A DNA stretch of 64,000 nt from Tenacibaculum jejuense (GTDB taxonomy: Bacteria > Bacteroidota > Bacteroidia > Flavobacteriales > Flavobacteriaceae): contig NZ_LT899436.1 in the NCBI RefSeq assembly GCF_900198195.1, forward strand, positions 682,001-746,000. Direction: 5' to 3'. Within the stretch, counting starts at the first letter, position 1; each line of letters opens with the position of its first letter. A model generated the notes under the pieces. That model was given only the letters and a program-made list of their open reading frames with translations, made no database searches and was not told the DNA's origin. Of the stretch, positions 55,694 to 64,000 are shown one piece after another. Position numbers and translations under genes: made by a program.

Positions 55694-58108
55694 ATGAGTA
55701 AGCAAAAAATAATTTTTGAAAAGAAGTATGATTCAATAGGTCAGATTAGTATACGATCTTTTGATGTGAAAAATGACAGTGAGTTTTTACATTCTTGGGT
55801 AACAAAAGAGTATGCTTTTTTTTGGGGAATGCAAGATGCTACTTTAAAAGATGTAAAAAGAGAATATAAAAAATTGACAAAACCAGAACATTATGATGTT
55901 TTTGTTGGAGAATATAATAACGAACCTGCTTTTGTACTAGAACGTTACGATCCTAAACAAGATATTGTGGGAGAGTTTTATAACGCTAAGCATAATGATT
56001 GTGGAATACATATTATCGTAGCTCCACCAACTGAAACTAAAATTCCAAATTTTACTTGGTTTATGTTTAGAGCCATCATGGATTTTATCTTTTCTAATAG
56101 CTCTATATATCGAATACTAGTTGAACCAGATATTCGAAATAAAAAAATGTTTGCGCTCTGTGAACGTATTGGTTTCCAACTTGGAGATATTATTGAGTTA
56201 CCATATAAAACAGCCCAATTAGCATTTTTAACAAAGCAAAATTATCAGCAAAAAATAAAAACACTTTTACCTTCAAAAAGAAGTAGTATGAATACTATAG
56301 ATAATGTGGTTTCTCCACAACAATCAACACAACATATACAACCAAAAGTTTGGCAACAAGCCAATCGATTATTAATAAAAAAAGCCTTATGTGAGTTTTC
56401 ACACGAGTTACTAATAAAGCCAGAAATCATTTCTAATTTAGAAAAAGGATTTCATCATTATAAAGTTTACAGCGATCAGAAAGAAATTCGATATGAATTC
56501 TATGGAAAACCTATGGCTATGAATCATTTTTTAATTGATGAGTTTTCAATTAAAAAGTTCGAAAATGATAAAGAAGTAGCTTTAGATGCTATATTTTTCA
56601 TTAAAGAATTCAGAAAAGCTTTAGGTATTGCAGATGAAAAAATGCCTGTATATCTAGAGGAAATTATTAGTACTTTATACGGAAGTACTTATAAAATCAC
56701 AAAAGGAAATCCTACTGCTAAAGAATTGGCAACAGCAGATTTTCAAACTATAGAGCAGTCTATGACCGAAGGTCATCCTGGTTTCGTTGCTAACAATGGA
56801 AGAATAGGTTTCGATAGTACAGATTATCGTTCGTACGCGCCAGAAGCAGGAAACTCTTTTTCATTATTATGGTTAGCTGGTCATAAAAGTAAAGCCGTTT
56901 ATTCTGCGTTAGAAAGTTTGCCTTACGAAAAGTTAATTCAACAAGAATTAGATCCATCAACAATAGTTCGATTTAATAATACAATTTTAGAAAAAGGATA
57001 CCGACCAGAAGATTATCTATTCATTCCGATTCATCCATGGCAATGGTTTAACAAGCTCGCAAATATTTTTGCTCCAGAAGTAGCTAAAGGAGATTTAATT
57101 TGTTTAGGATATGGTCCAGATCAATATTTAGCACAACAATCAATTCGTACATTATTTAATACAACTAATCCCCAAAAATTCTATACCAAATCTGCCCTGT
57201 CAATCTTAAACATGGGCTTTATGAGAGGTTTGCCATTATATTACCTAGGAACAGCTCCTAAGATGGCAGTTTGGTTAGAAAATTTACTATATAACGATAC
57301 TTATATAAAACAAAACGGATTCAGAATGTTAAGTGAGATAGGATCCGTAAGTTATGTAAATCCTTATTTTGAAGAGTTTGGACCACATAACGATTATAAC
57401 AAAATGTTAGCATCATTGTGGAGAGAAAGCCCGTACTCAGTTGTAACAAAAAATCAAAAGCCAATAACTATGGCGGCTTTACTCCACATTGATCATCATG
57501 GGAATGCTTTATTACCAGAAATTATAAAAGATTCTGGAATTTCAATCGACGATTGGATTAGAAAATATTTAAAAGCTTACTTGAGTCCAATGTTGCATTG
57601 TTTCTACTATTATGATTTAGTATTTATGCCTCATGGAGAAAATATCATTTTAGTTTTAGAGCATAATATTCCAGTGTATGCTTTACTAAAAGACATCACA
57701 GAAGAGGCTTGTATTTTAAGTGAAGAGGTAGAATTACCAGAGCACTTAAAACGTATGTATGCTCCTGTACCAGAAGATGTAAAATTACTTTCAATCTTCA
57801 CAGATATGTTTGACGGGTTCTTTAGATTCTTAGCACCGATTTTATTTGAACATGCACACTATTCAGAAGAACGTTTCTGGGAGTTAGTTGCAGAAAATGT
57901 AACAGAATATCAAGCACATTTTCCAGAATTAGAAGAGAAGTTTAAAAAGTACGATATGTTTGCCGATGATTTTAAATTATCATGCTTAAACAGATTACAA
58001 TTAAATAATCATAAACAAATGATCGATTTAGATGATCCTGTAGCGTTACTTCAGTTTGCTGGGAAATTAGAAAACCCAATAGCACAATTTAAAACTCAAA
58101 CTGTATAG
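55694..58108 (+). CDS. Fused GNAT acyltransferase - NIS siderophore synthetase (BibC-like)
   Basis: 804 aa. Residues 1-190 are a GNAT domain of the IucB/AlcB type (FLHSWVTKEYAFFWGMQDAT, DCGIHIIVAPPTET, WFMFRAIMDFIFSN), which acylates the hydroxylamine. Residues about 215-800 are an IucA/IucC synthetase with a FhuF-like C-terminus: TEGHPGFVANNGRIGFDSTD, PIHPWQWFNKL, SIRTLFNTTNPQKFYTKSAL, and FMPHGENIILVLEH. The same fusion is described for BibC of bisucaberin synthesis. It activates carboxylates with ATP and condenses hydroxamate units. Its C-terminal half is a paralogue of the 605-aa gene. Confidence 0.93.
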   Translation: MSKQKIIFEKKYDSIGQISIRSFDVKNDSEFLHSWVTKEYAFFWGMQDATLKDVKREYKKLTKPEHYDVFVGEYNNEPAFVLERYDPKQDIVGEFYNAKHNDCGIHIIVAPPTETKIPNFTWFMFRAIMDFIFSNSSIYRILVEPDIRNKKMFALCERIGFQLGDIIELPYKTAQLAFLTKQNYQQKIKTLLPSKRSSMNTIDNVVSPQQSTQHIQPKVWQQANRLLIKKALCEFSHELLIKPEIISNLEKGFHHYKVYSDQKEIRYEFYGKPMAMNHFLIDEFSIKKFENDKEVALDAIFFIKEFRKALGIADEKMPVYLEEIISTLYGSTYKITKGNPTAKELATADFQTIEQSMTEGHPGFVANNGRIGFDSTDYRSYAPEAGNSFSLLWLAGHKSKAVYSALESLPYEKLIQQELDPSTIVRFNNTILEKGYRPEDYLFIPIHPWQWFNKLANIFAPEVAKGDLICLGYGPDQYLAQQSIRTLFNTTNPQKFYTKSALSILNMGFMRGLPLYYLGTAPKMAVWLENLLYNDTYIKQNGFRMLSEIGSVSYVNPYFEEFGPHNDYNKMLASLWRESPYSVVTKNQKPITMAALLHIDHHGNALLPEIIKDSGISIDDWIRKYLKAYLSPMLHCFYYYDLVFMPHGENIILVLEHNIPVYALLKDITEEACILSEEVELPEHLKRMYAPVPEDVKLLSIFTDMFDGFFRFLAPILFEHAHYSEERFWELVAENVTEYQAHFPELEEKFKKYDMFADDFKLSCLNRLQLNNHKQMIDLDDPVALLQFAGKLENPIAQFKTQTV

Positions 58109-58110
58109 AA

Positions 58111-58686
58111 ATGATTTCAACAAATACAGTAATTTTTTCAAAAGATATTCCTAACGTAGGAAAAATAAGTATTCGTCCGATTCATTTAGATGAGGACATA
58201 AACTTTCTTCATGAATGGCTTACCATGCCATATGCAAAATATTGGGGAATGTTAGAGTATACGTTAGATCAAGTAAAACAATCGTATCTAGAGATAGAAG
58301 ATAACGAAAATCATCATGCTTTTATAGGTTTACTAAATGATGTTCCTGTGTTTCTTATCGAACGTTATAAAGCTTCAGAAGATGTTATAGCAGCACATTA
58401 CGATGCTTTATTAGGTGATTACGGAATGCACATTTTGGTAGCTCCAGCAGAAAAAAGAATTCCTCAATTTACTTGGTATGTATTCTCTACAGTTATGGAA
58501 TATTTTTTCAGTTTGTCTTTTGTAGAAAGAGTAGTAGTAGAACCAGATAAAAACAATGAAAAAATTCATGTATTAAATAAAAAAGCGGGCTTTGTTTATG
58601 ATAAAGATATTCAGTTATCAGATAAGATAGCTTCATTGGCTTTTTGTACAAGAGAATCATTTCAAGAAGCCATAAATAAGATATAA
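58111..58686 (+). CDS. Stand-alone GNAT acyltransferase of the second synthetase module
   Basis: 191 aa; paralogous to the N-terminal domain of the 804-aa protein. Shared patterns: FLHEWLTMPYAKYWGMLEYT, ERYKASEDVIAAHYDALLGD, YGMHILVAPAEKRIPQFTWY, and FSLSFVERVVVEPDKNNEKI. It starts 2 nt after the fusion gene and ends 1 nt before the second synthetase. It may use a different acyl donor (acetyl, succinyl or longer acyl-CoA). No residue visible here decides which. Confidence 0.9.
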   Translation: MISTNTVIFSKDIPNVGKISIRPIHLDEDINFLHEWLTMPYAKYWGMLEYTLDQVKQSYLEIEDNENHHAFIGLLNDVPVFLIERYKASEDVIAAHYDALLGDYGMHILVAPAEKRIPQFTWYVFSTVMEYFFSLSFVERVVVEPDKNNEKIHVLNKKAGFVYDKDIQLSDKIASLAFCTRESFQEAINKI

Positions 58687-58687
58687 A

Positions 58688-60505
58688 ATGTCACAAAATA
58701 TAGCACATTTACAGCCTCATATTTGGAAGATTGTAAATCGTAACTTAATAAAAAAAGCAATTAGTGAATTTGCTCATGAGCTTATTATAAAACCAAGTTT
58801 TGTAAAAGAAAAAGGTGAGTATTTAGTTTATGAAATTAAAACTGATTGCGAGAGATTCAAGTATCAATTTGAAGCTAAAAAGAACTTTTTAGATCATTGG
58901 AGTATTTATAAAAATAGTATCATAAAAAATGATGTAAAAGGAAATAATTTAGATTTAGATGCAATTCATTTTATCACAGAATTTAAATCTACTTTAGGAA
59001 TTCCAGATAAGTTTTTAGCCACCTATTTAGAAGAAATTACAAGTACACTTTTTGGTGCAGCCTACAAACTATCAAACGAGAAATATTCAGCTACAGAACT
59101 TGCAACTCAGAGTTTTCAAGAAATAGAACATGCAATGACTGAAGGTCATCCTTGTTTTGTCGCAAATAACGGAAGGATAGGTTTTAATACTAACGATTAT
59201 CATTTGTATGCTCCGGAAGCAAATACACCATTTAAAATTTTATGGTTAGCTGTTCATAAAAACTATGCAACTTACGCTGCTGTAAAAGGTTTTGAATATG
59301 AAAGTTTATTAAATAATGAACTTGGAAAGGAAAAAGTATACGAGTTCAACCAAATATTAAAAGAGTCAAATGTAAATACTGAAGACTATCTTTTAATGCC
59401 TGTTCATCCTTGGCAGTGGACGAATAAAATCACCCATGTTTTTGCCGCAGATATCGCCAAGAAAAACATTGTCTTAGTTGGTGAAAGTGATGATTTTTAT
59501 TCAGCACAGCAATCCATCAGAACATTATTTAATAGAACTAATCCAGAAAAGTTGTATACCAAAGGAGCTTTGTCGATTTTAAATATGGGCTTTATGCGTG
59601 GTTTATCGCCTTATTATATGCAAAGTACGCCACCAATCACAACTTGGATAACTGATTTACTTGCTGAAGATGAATATTTAACTGACAATGGATTTACAAT
59701 GCTTGGTGAAGTAGCTACTATTGGTTATCAGAATCATTATTACGAAATTTTAGGAAAAACAAATCCGCATAATAAAATGCTATCTGCATTGTGGAGAGAA
59801 AGTCCGTTTACCAAAATTAGTTCCAATCAAAGAGTATTAACAATGGCTGCGCTATTACACATAGATACTCAAGAAAATTCTCTTTTAGCAGGATTAATTG
59901 ATAAATCTCCGTACGTAACTACAACTTGGATTCAGCGTTATTTAAAAGCATATTTAGCTCCATTATTACATTGTTTTTATAAATATGAATTTGTTTTTAT
60001 GCCTCATGGAGAAAACTTAATATTAGTTTTAGAAGAAGATACTCCAGTTTATGTTTTGATGAAAGACATCACAGAAGAGGTGATTGTTTTCAATAAAGAA
60101 ATGAATTTACCAGAGCATGTTGATAGATTGTACACAGAGACTTCAGATAAAATGAAAGTACTATCAATTTTTACTGATGTTTTCGATTGTTTTTTCAGAT
60201 TCTTAGGAGCACAGTTAGAACTTCATGTGAACTTTTCTGAGTACAACTTCTGGCAATTGGTAGCAGATTGTATTTATGAATATCAAGAACAACATCCAGA
60301 GTTTATGGATAAATATGACCGTTACGATTTATTTGTTGATGAATTCGATCGTTGTTGTTTAAATAGACTCCAATTAGGAAATACAAAACAGATGTTGAAT
60401 TTAGCTGATCCTATCGAAAGTTTAAAATTAGTAGGAACTCTTGAAAATCCATTAGCAAAATTCAGAAAAGAAACGAAATCAAAACCATCTTTAGAAACGA
60501 TATAG
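58688..60505 (+). CDS. Second NIS siderophore synthetase (IucA/IucC family)
   Basis: 605 aa, unfused. Motifs parallel the first copy: TEGHPCFVANNGRIGFNTND, PVHPWQWTNKI, SIRTLFNRTNPEKLYTKGAL, and FVFMPHGENLILVLEEDTPV, with a C-terminal FhuF-like part. The two synthetases differ throughout, so the duplication is not recent. Two synthetases suggest two distinct condensation steps or two products, as in aerobactin assembly (IucA and IucC), rather than the single-synthetase dimerization of bisucaberin. Confidence 0.93.
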   Translation: MSQNIAHLQPHIWKIVNRNLIKKAISEFAHELIIKPSFVKEKGEYLVYEIKTDCERFKYQFEAKKNFLDHWSIYKNSIIKNDVKGNNLDLDAIHFITEFKSTLGIPDKFLATYLEEITSTLFGAAYKLSNEKYSATELATQSFQEIEHAMTEGHPCFVANNGRIGFNTNDYHLYAPEANTPFKILWLAVHKNYATYAAVKGFEYESLLNNELGKEKVYEFNQILKESNVNTEDYLLMPVHPWQWTNKITHVFAADIAKKNIVLVGESDDFYSAQQSIRTLFNRTNPEKLYTKGALSILNMGFMRGLSPYYMQSTPPITTWITDLLAEDEYLTDNGFTMLGEVATIGYQNHYYEILGKTNPHNKMLSALWRESPFTKISSNQRVLTMAALLHIDTQENSLLAGLIDKSPYVTTTWIQRYLKAYLAPLLHCFYKYEFVFMPHGENLILVLEEDTPVYVLMKDITEEVIVFNKEMNLPEHVDRLYTETSDKMKVLSIFTDVFDCFFRFLGAQLELHVNFSEYNFWQLVADCIYEYQEQHPEFMDKYDRYDLFVDEFDRCCLNRLQLGNTKQMLNLADPIESLKLVGTLENPLAKFRKETKSKPSLETI

Positions 60506-60506
60506 T

Positions 60507-61085
60507 ATGACTTTTGAAGCAATTACTAAGTTGATTAAAGATAGAAGATCAACATATGCATACGATTTTTCTGAAGAACAATTATCTAAAGAAACTATTG
60601 AGAATATTGTGTCAAATGGATTATGGGCACCAACTCATAAACTAACGCAACCATGGAGATTTGTGGTTTTAGAAGGAAAACACAAATTAGCATTAGGTGA
60701 GTTTATGGCAAAATATTACCGAGAATTATATACTGAAGAAGAATTTTCTACAGAACGATTTGAATCCACAAAGCAATATGCGAAAAATGCCACACTATTA
60801 GGTGTAATTTTTCAGCCTAGCAAAAGAGCACAACTTCCAGAATGGGAAGAAATTGCTGCAATTTCCTGTGCTATTCAAAATATGTGGTTAAGCTGTACTG
60901 CTGCAAATATTGGTTGTTATTGGGATACAGCTTCAGCAACTATGGAATACGGAAAAAGAATTCCTTTAGAAGAAGGGGAACAGTTTTTAGGAATCTTATT
61001 CATGGGGAAATTGAAAGAGAATATTGCATTGAGCAATAGAAGAAGAAAACCATTGTCTAAAAAATTGACTTGGCTAAACAACTAA
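60507..61085 (+). CDS. Nitroreductase-family oxidoreductase
   Basis: 192 aa. The FMN-binding N-terminal motif is IKDRRSTYAYDFSEEQL, followed by SNGLWAPTHKLTQPWRFVVL; a conserved later part reads EIAAISCAIQNMWLSCTAAN. It starts 1 nt after the second synthetase gene. In a siderophore operon it could reduce iron(III) for release, or act on a nitroso, hydroxylamine or enoyl group of the product. The sequence does not discriminate. Confidence 0.85.
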   Translation: MTFEAITKLIKDRRSTYAYDFSEEQLSKETIENIVSNGLWAPTHKLTQPWRFVVLEGKHKLALGEFMAKYYRELYTEEEFSTERFESTKQYAKNATLLGVIFQPSKRAQLPEWEEIAAISCAIQNMWLSCTAANIGCYWDTASATMEYGKRIPLEEGEQFLGILFMGKLKENIALSNRRRKPLSKKLTWLNN

Positions 61086-61089
61086 AATT

Positions 61090-62187
61090 ATGAAACAAAC
61101 TACTAAAAGAATATTAGAATTAGATTTAACAAAAGGGATAGGAGTTTTTTTTATTCCTATGGCGCATACATTATTAATTTATGGAACTACCGAAACTCAA
61201 GAGAATAATTGGTTAGGGTTAGTAGTTCATTTCTTCGGAAAATGGGCAGGGATTTTTATTATAGCCATGGGATTTTCTTATGCACTATCAAAAAAGAATA
61301 CAGTTAAAAGTTCAATTAAGCGAGGTTTATTGTTACTTGGAGCAGGTTATTTTATGAATTTCTTAAAATTTATTGTTCCGCTATTTTTAGGTTTAATTCC
61401 AGATAGTTTTATCGAAGCTTATGGATGGACACCACCACCAACTTTTGATAACATGGTATATATGGTATTAACTGGTGATATTTTACAATTCGCAGGTATG
61501 TGTTTATTATTCATGGGAATAATTCATAAACTTGTTGAGAAATTTTCAAAATGGGTGACAATTGTCGCAACATTATTAATTTTAGTTTCATTAGAATTTA
61601 TAAGAGGTTTTAGGTTAGGTATACCTGGAGTAGATTATATTTTCGATTTACTTTGGGGCGATCAATGGAATGTATATTTCCCAGTTTTTCCTTGGTTTGG
61701 ATTTACTCTAGTTGGAATGTTCTTCGGATATTGGTATAAAGAAGCCGATAAAAATAGATCCTTTATTTTCAAAAAAATGTTAATTGCAGGAATTCCAGCA
61801 GTTATTACAGGTGGTATACTTTGTTATTTGAATTATGATTTTCATATGAGAGATTACTTTCATTTAGGAATTGGCGGATACATCTATTTAATAGGTTTTA
61901 ACTTAATGTCTTTTTCTTTAGCGTATTTCTTAGTAAAACAATTTAATGGAAGCAAAGTGTTAGACTTCTTTTATTACTGTAGTAAAAAAATCACATCGAT
62001 ATATATAATTCAATGGGTTGTAATTTGCTGGGGAATGGGATTTTTTGGTTATCATAACCAAAAAAATAGCACGGTAATTCCTTTAATGATTTTATTCACT
62101 GTACTTACACTTTTTATTCAAGTTATAGTTGATAAACTTTTAGCTAAAAGGAAAAGTAAGAATGTTTTAGCAGTATCTAAATCTTAA
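61090..62187 (+). CDS. Polytopic membrane acyltransferase-like protein (DUF1624/HGSNAT or acyltransferase-3 type)
   Basis: 365 aa with about ten membrane segments. The N-terminal LELDLTKGIGVFFIPMAHTL has the R/D...H arrangement of membrane acyltransferases. A C-terminal segment KKITSIYIIQWVVICWGMGF matches the last conserved helix (SIYIIHW-like) of the superfamily. It starts 4 nt after the nitroreductase gene. Together with the crotonase-like next gene, it suggests that an acyl chain is transferred to a small molecule at the membrane. The subfamily is uncertain. Confidence 0.75.
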   Translation: MKQTTKRILELDLTKGIGVFFIPMAHTLLIYGTTETQENNWLGLVVHFFGKWAGIFIIAMGFSYALSKKNTVKSSIKRGLLLLGAGYFMNFLKFIVPLFLGLIPDSFIEAYGWTPPPTFDNMVYMVLTGDILQFAGMCLLFMGIIHKLVEKFSKWVTIVATLLILVSLEFIRGFRLGIPGVDYIFDLLWGDQWNVYFPVFPWFGFTLVGMFFGYWYKEADKNRSFIFKKMLIAGIPAVITGGILCYLNYDFHMRDYFHLGIGGYIYLIGFNLMSFSLAYFLVKQFNGSKVLDFFYYCSKKITSIYIIQWVVICWGMGFFGYHNQKNSTVIPLMILFTVLTLFIQVIVDKLLAKRKSKNVLAVSKS

Positions 62188-62198
62188 ATTTTAAAGGA

Positions 62199-63026
62199 AT
62201 GACTGCTAACTATAAACATTTTAAAGTCGATTATTATCCTGAACATGAATTGTTAATTTGGAAAATTAATAGCAAAGGAATTCCTAATTTTTCTCTAGAA
62301 GGATTAAAAGAGTTTGAAACTTTTGCAGATGATTTACAAATGGTTTTTGCAGATAAATCATATCCCTTAAAGTATATAGCTTCGGCATCTTTACATGATG
62401 AAGTTTATAATATGGGAGGAGATTTACCTTTTTTCTTTGAGCATATTATTTCAAAAAATAGAGCTGTACTTACAGAATACGCGCATTCGTGTGTTACAGC
62501 TATCTATAATATTTATAACAGTTTTAATTTGCCGGCAATAAGTGTAGCTTTAGTAGAAGGAAATGCTTACGGAGGCGGTTTTGAATGTGCTGCCGCACAT
62601 GATGTGATTATTGCAAATAAAAAAGCCAAGTTCTGTTTACCAGAAAAGAAATTTAATCTATTTCCAGGAATGGGAGCGTATAGTTTTTTATTTAGAAAGT
62701 TAAATTTTAATATAGCATCAAAAGTATTATACGAAGGTAAAACTCATAATGCCTCTGAGATGAATGAGTTCGGTTTAGTGAACGAAGTATTTGATGAAAA
62801 TATTGGCACTTCCAGACTTATCGCATACACAAAATCAATCAGCTATAATTTTATTTACAATCACTTTAAATGTATTAAGAGAGTCTTTCCCATACAAAAA
62901 GAAGAATTGTTAGATATCACTAATACTTGGGTAGATGCATGTTTAAATTTAGATAAAGCTAGCTTAAGACGCATGGAATTAATTATAAAAGCGCAGCATA
63001 GAAAACTTAAACACAAGGTATCTTAA
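62199..63026 (+). CDS. RpfF-like crotonase (DSF synthase homologue)
   Basis: 275 aa. It has motifs of RpfF, the DSF synthase, rather than of ordinary enoyl-CoA hydratases: VYNMGGDLPFFFEHI, ALVEGNAYGGGFECAAAHD and FCLPEKKFNLFPGMGAYSFL, ending with WVDACLNLDKASLRRME. Catalytic Glu129 (GGGFE) and Glu149 (LPE) are 20 residues apart, as are Glu141 and Glu161 of RpfF. Known: RpfF dehydrates 3-hydroxyacyl-ACP and releases a cis-2-unsaturated fatty acid. An AAAGGA box precedes ATG 62199. It is the last gene of the siderophore operon. It could make a signal or an acyl building block (inference). Confidence 0.9.
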   Translation: MTANYKHFKVDYYPEHELLIWKINSKGIPNFSLEGLKEFETFADDLQMVFADKSYPLKYIASASLHDEVYNMGGDLPFFFEHIISKNRAVLTEYAHSCVTAIYNIYNSFNLPAISVALVEGNAYGGGFECAAAHDVIIANKKAKFCLPEKKFNLFPGMGAYSFLFRKLNFNIASKVLYEGKTHNASEMNEFGLVNEVFDENIGTSRLIAYTKSISYNFIYNHFKCIKRVFPIQKEELLDITNTWVDACLNLDKASLRRMELIIKAQHRKLKHKVS

Positions 63027-63992
63027 TTAAAATTTTTTATTTCGATATGACTTAGGAGTTATCGATAGCATTTTTTTAAATGCTGCAGAGAAATGGGTAG
63101 GATTTTTATATCCTACCAACTCTGCTATTTCGTATATGGGTTTTGTTGTGTTAGAAAGTAATTTTCTAGCTTCATTCATTCGCTGTTGAAGTGAAAATTC
63201 AAATATGGTAACACCGAAATTTTTCTTGAATTCTTTTTTTAATAAAAATTCATTCAAATAAATCTTTTTAGAGAGTTCGTGAACAGAAAATTGTGTATCT
63301 AAATTATTTATAATTAAATCTTTTGCAAGATGTATCTTTTTCAGAGTAGTAGAAGTATGTATGCCCTTCTTTTTATTTTCAAACTGAAGTAATATTAATT
63401 CTAAAACTTTAGCTTCTAAGAAAAGACGTTTTAATAATCCTGTTTTTTCATCCGAAAGAATTTCACTAATTATATTTTGAGTTTTATAGTCTAATTGATT
63501 TGAAAAATTTTCTTTGATATGTTCGATGGAGAAATTTTTGTAAATAGGAAAGGAAGCAGCTAATTGATGTTTTTTAATAAACTCATCAGACATTTTAATA
63601 ATAATTTCACTAATCACTTTTTCTTTAGGGTAAGAAATATAACCATCTGATTTGTTGATAAAGGAAATACAGCTTTCCATCTCTTCTTGAATTAATTCAA
63701 TTTCAGGTTTGGGAACGTAAATTTTCTTTTCTCCTTTTATGAGTAAAGAAAGCAAAAGAGAATCTCTTTCATAAAAGCCAGTAATTTTAGTTTCATGATT
63801 AAATTTTATTTCTCTTTTCCTAACCATCAAACCATCAAAACTCCAACAAATGACTTCACCAGAGCCAAAATTTTCCTTAACCCGAAAAAACTTTGTAGTT
63901 AAGCCACAGTGAATGTTGCTGTTAGTTAATTGTAGGATTTCATCTAAAACATGTTCGTTGCTACTATCAACTTCTATGTTTATGGTTTCCAT
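63027..63992 (-). CDS. AraC/PchR-like regulator of the siderophore locus
   Basis: 321 aa. The N-terminal domain (residues 1-200) is of the PchR-like type without recognisable sugar-binding residues. The C-terminal double HTH is KIHLAKDLIINNLDTQFSVH, LSKKIYLNEFLLKKEFKKNF and YEIAELVGYKNPTHFSAAFK, ending SITPKSYRNKKF. Known: PchR-type AraC proteins sense ferric siderophore and activate its genes. It is convergent with the operon, its stop being adjacent to that of the crotonase gene, and its start is 8 nt from the right edge. Confidence 0.88.
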   Translation of the reverse strand: METINIEVDSSNEHVLDEILQLTNSNIHCGLTTKFFRVKENFGSGEVICWSFDGLMVRKREIKFNHETKITGFYERDSLLLSLLIKGEKKIYVPKPEIELIQEEMESCISFINKSDGYISYPKEKVISEIIIKMSDEFIKKHQLAASFPIYKNFSIEHIKENFSNQLDYKTQNIISEILSDEKTGLLKRLFLEAKVLELILLQFENKKKGIHTSTTLKKIHLAKDLIINNLDTQFSVHELSKKIYLNEFLLKKEFKKNFGVTIFEFSLQQRMNEARKLLSNTTKPIYEIAELVGYKNPTHFSAAFKKMLSITPKSYRNKKF

Positions 63993-64000
63993 GGTTCGTC

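Noticed and set aside
62199..63026. Ordinary enoyl-CoA hydratase
   Set aside because: The YNMGGDL, GGGFE and LFPGMGAYSF motifs and the WVD...LR C-terminus follow RpfF rather than fatty-acid oxidation hydratases.
1..64000. CRISPR arrays, rRNA genes, complete insertion sequences
   Set aside because: No regularly spaced repeats, no rRNA-like segments and no intact transposase with terminal repeats were seen.

Overview
The window reads as DNA from a marine member of the Flavobacteriaceae (Bacteroidota). The evidence is strong A+T richness, a TAnnTTTG-type promoter, Por-secretion (T9SS) sorting tails, Bacteroidetes-type mobilization genes (MobA/MobB/MobC, RteC, DUF3408, DUF1896, DUF4099/3945) and a hydroxamate siderophore locus of the type known from Tenacibaculum-like bacteria. 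The genus is inferred, not demonstrated.

Left part (1 to about 38,120): the right-hand portion of an integrative conjugative element (ICE). A ParA/TraB-D-like operon (4355 down to 2315) faces an oriT-like region and the mobA-mobB-mobC operon (4985-8614). Two blocks of antagonism cargo follow. Block A (8703-18299) is an orphan type VI secretion module: a PAAR spike protein, a VasX-like 1102-aa membrane effector, and five paralogous two-TM proteins that share a near-identical C-terminal tail and look like an expanded immunity array. It also holds related membrane proteins and a broken array remnant. Between the blocks lie small genes, a divergent XRE repressor and a probable structured non-coding RNA with its own promoter, operator-like inverted repeats and terminator (about 19,935-20,226). 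Block B (20,425-26,394) is a T9SS-sorted Sel1-repeat protein, a secreted 887-aa polymorphic-toxin-like protein and immunity-like genes. The ICE backbone then resumes on the minus strand: a 1713-aa methylase/helicase, small backbone proteins, topB, a DUF4099/3945 protein, an excisionase-like HTH and rteC. A tRNA-fMet-like 3' fragment plus a terminator at 38,051-38,159 is best read as attR. The integrase, T4SS genes and intact tRNA are then expected to the left of the window.

Middle part (38,120-51,212): chromosomal accessory DNA. It begins with a decayed ISL3-type transposase, followed by a compact class I lanthipeptide locus (precursor, LanC and an erythromycin-esterase-family protein on the minus strand, LanB divergent). 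Next come a degraded secreted-protein gene, a GlcG/HbpS protein beside an AraC regulator, and a run of small lipoprotein, membrane and immunity-like genes, one of them split by an in-frame amber codon.

Right part (51,511-63,992): a NIS-type hydroxamate siderophore operon. It encodes a PLP decarboxylase, an N-hydroxylase, an MFS exporter, a GNAT-NIS synthetase fusion (BibC-like), a second unfused GNAT plus NIS synthetase, a nitroreductase, a membrane acyltransferase and, last, a convincing homologue of the DSF synthase RpfF with both catalytic glutamates. A convergent AraC regulator closes the window. The RpfF homologue as terminal gene of a siderophore operon, and the PAAR/VasX-like effector with its immunity array on an ICE, are the two most unusual systems here.
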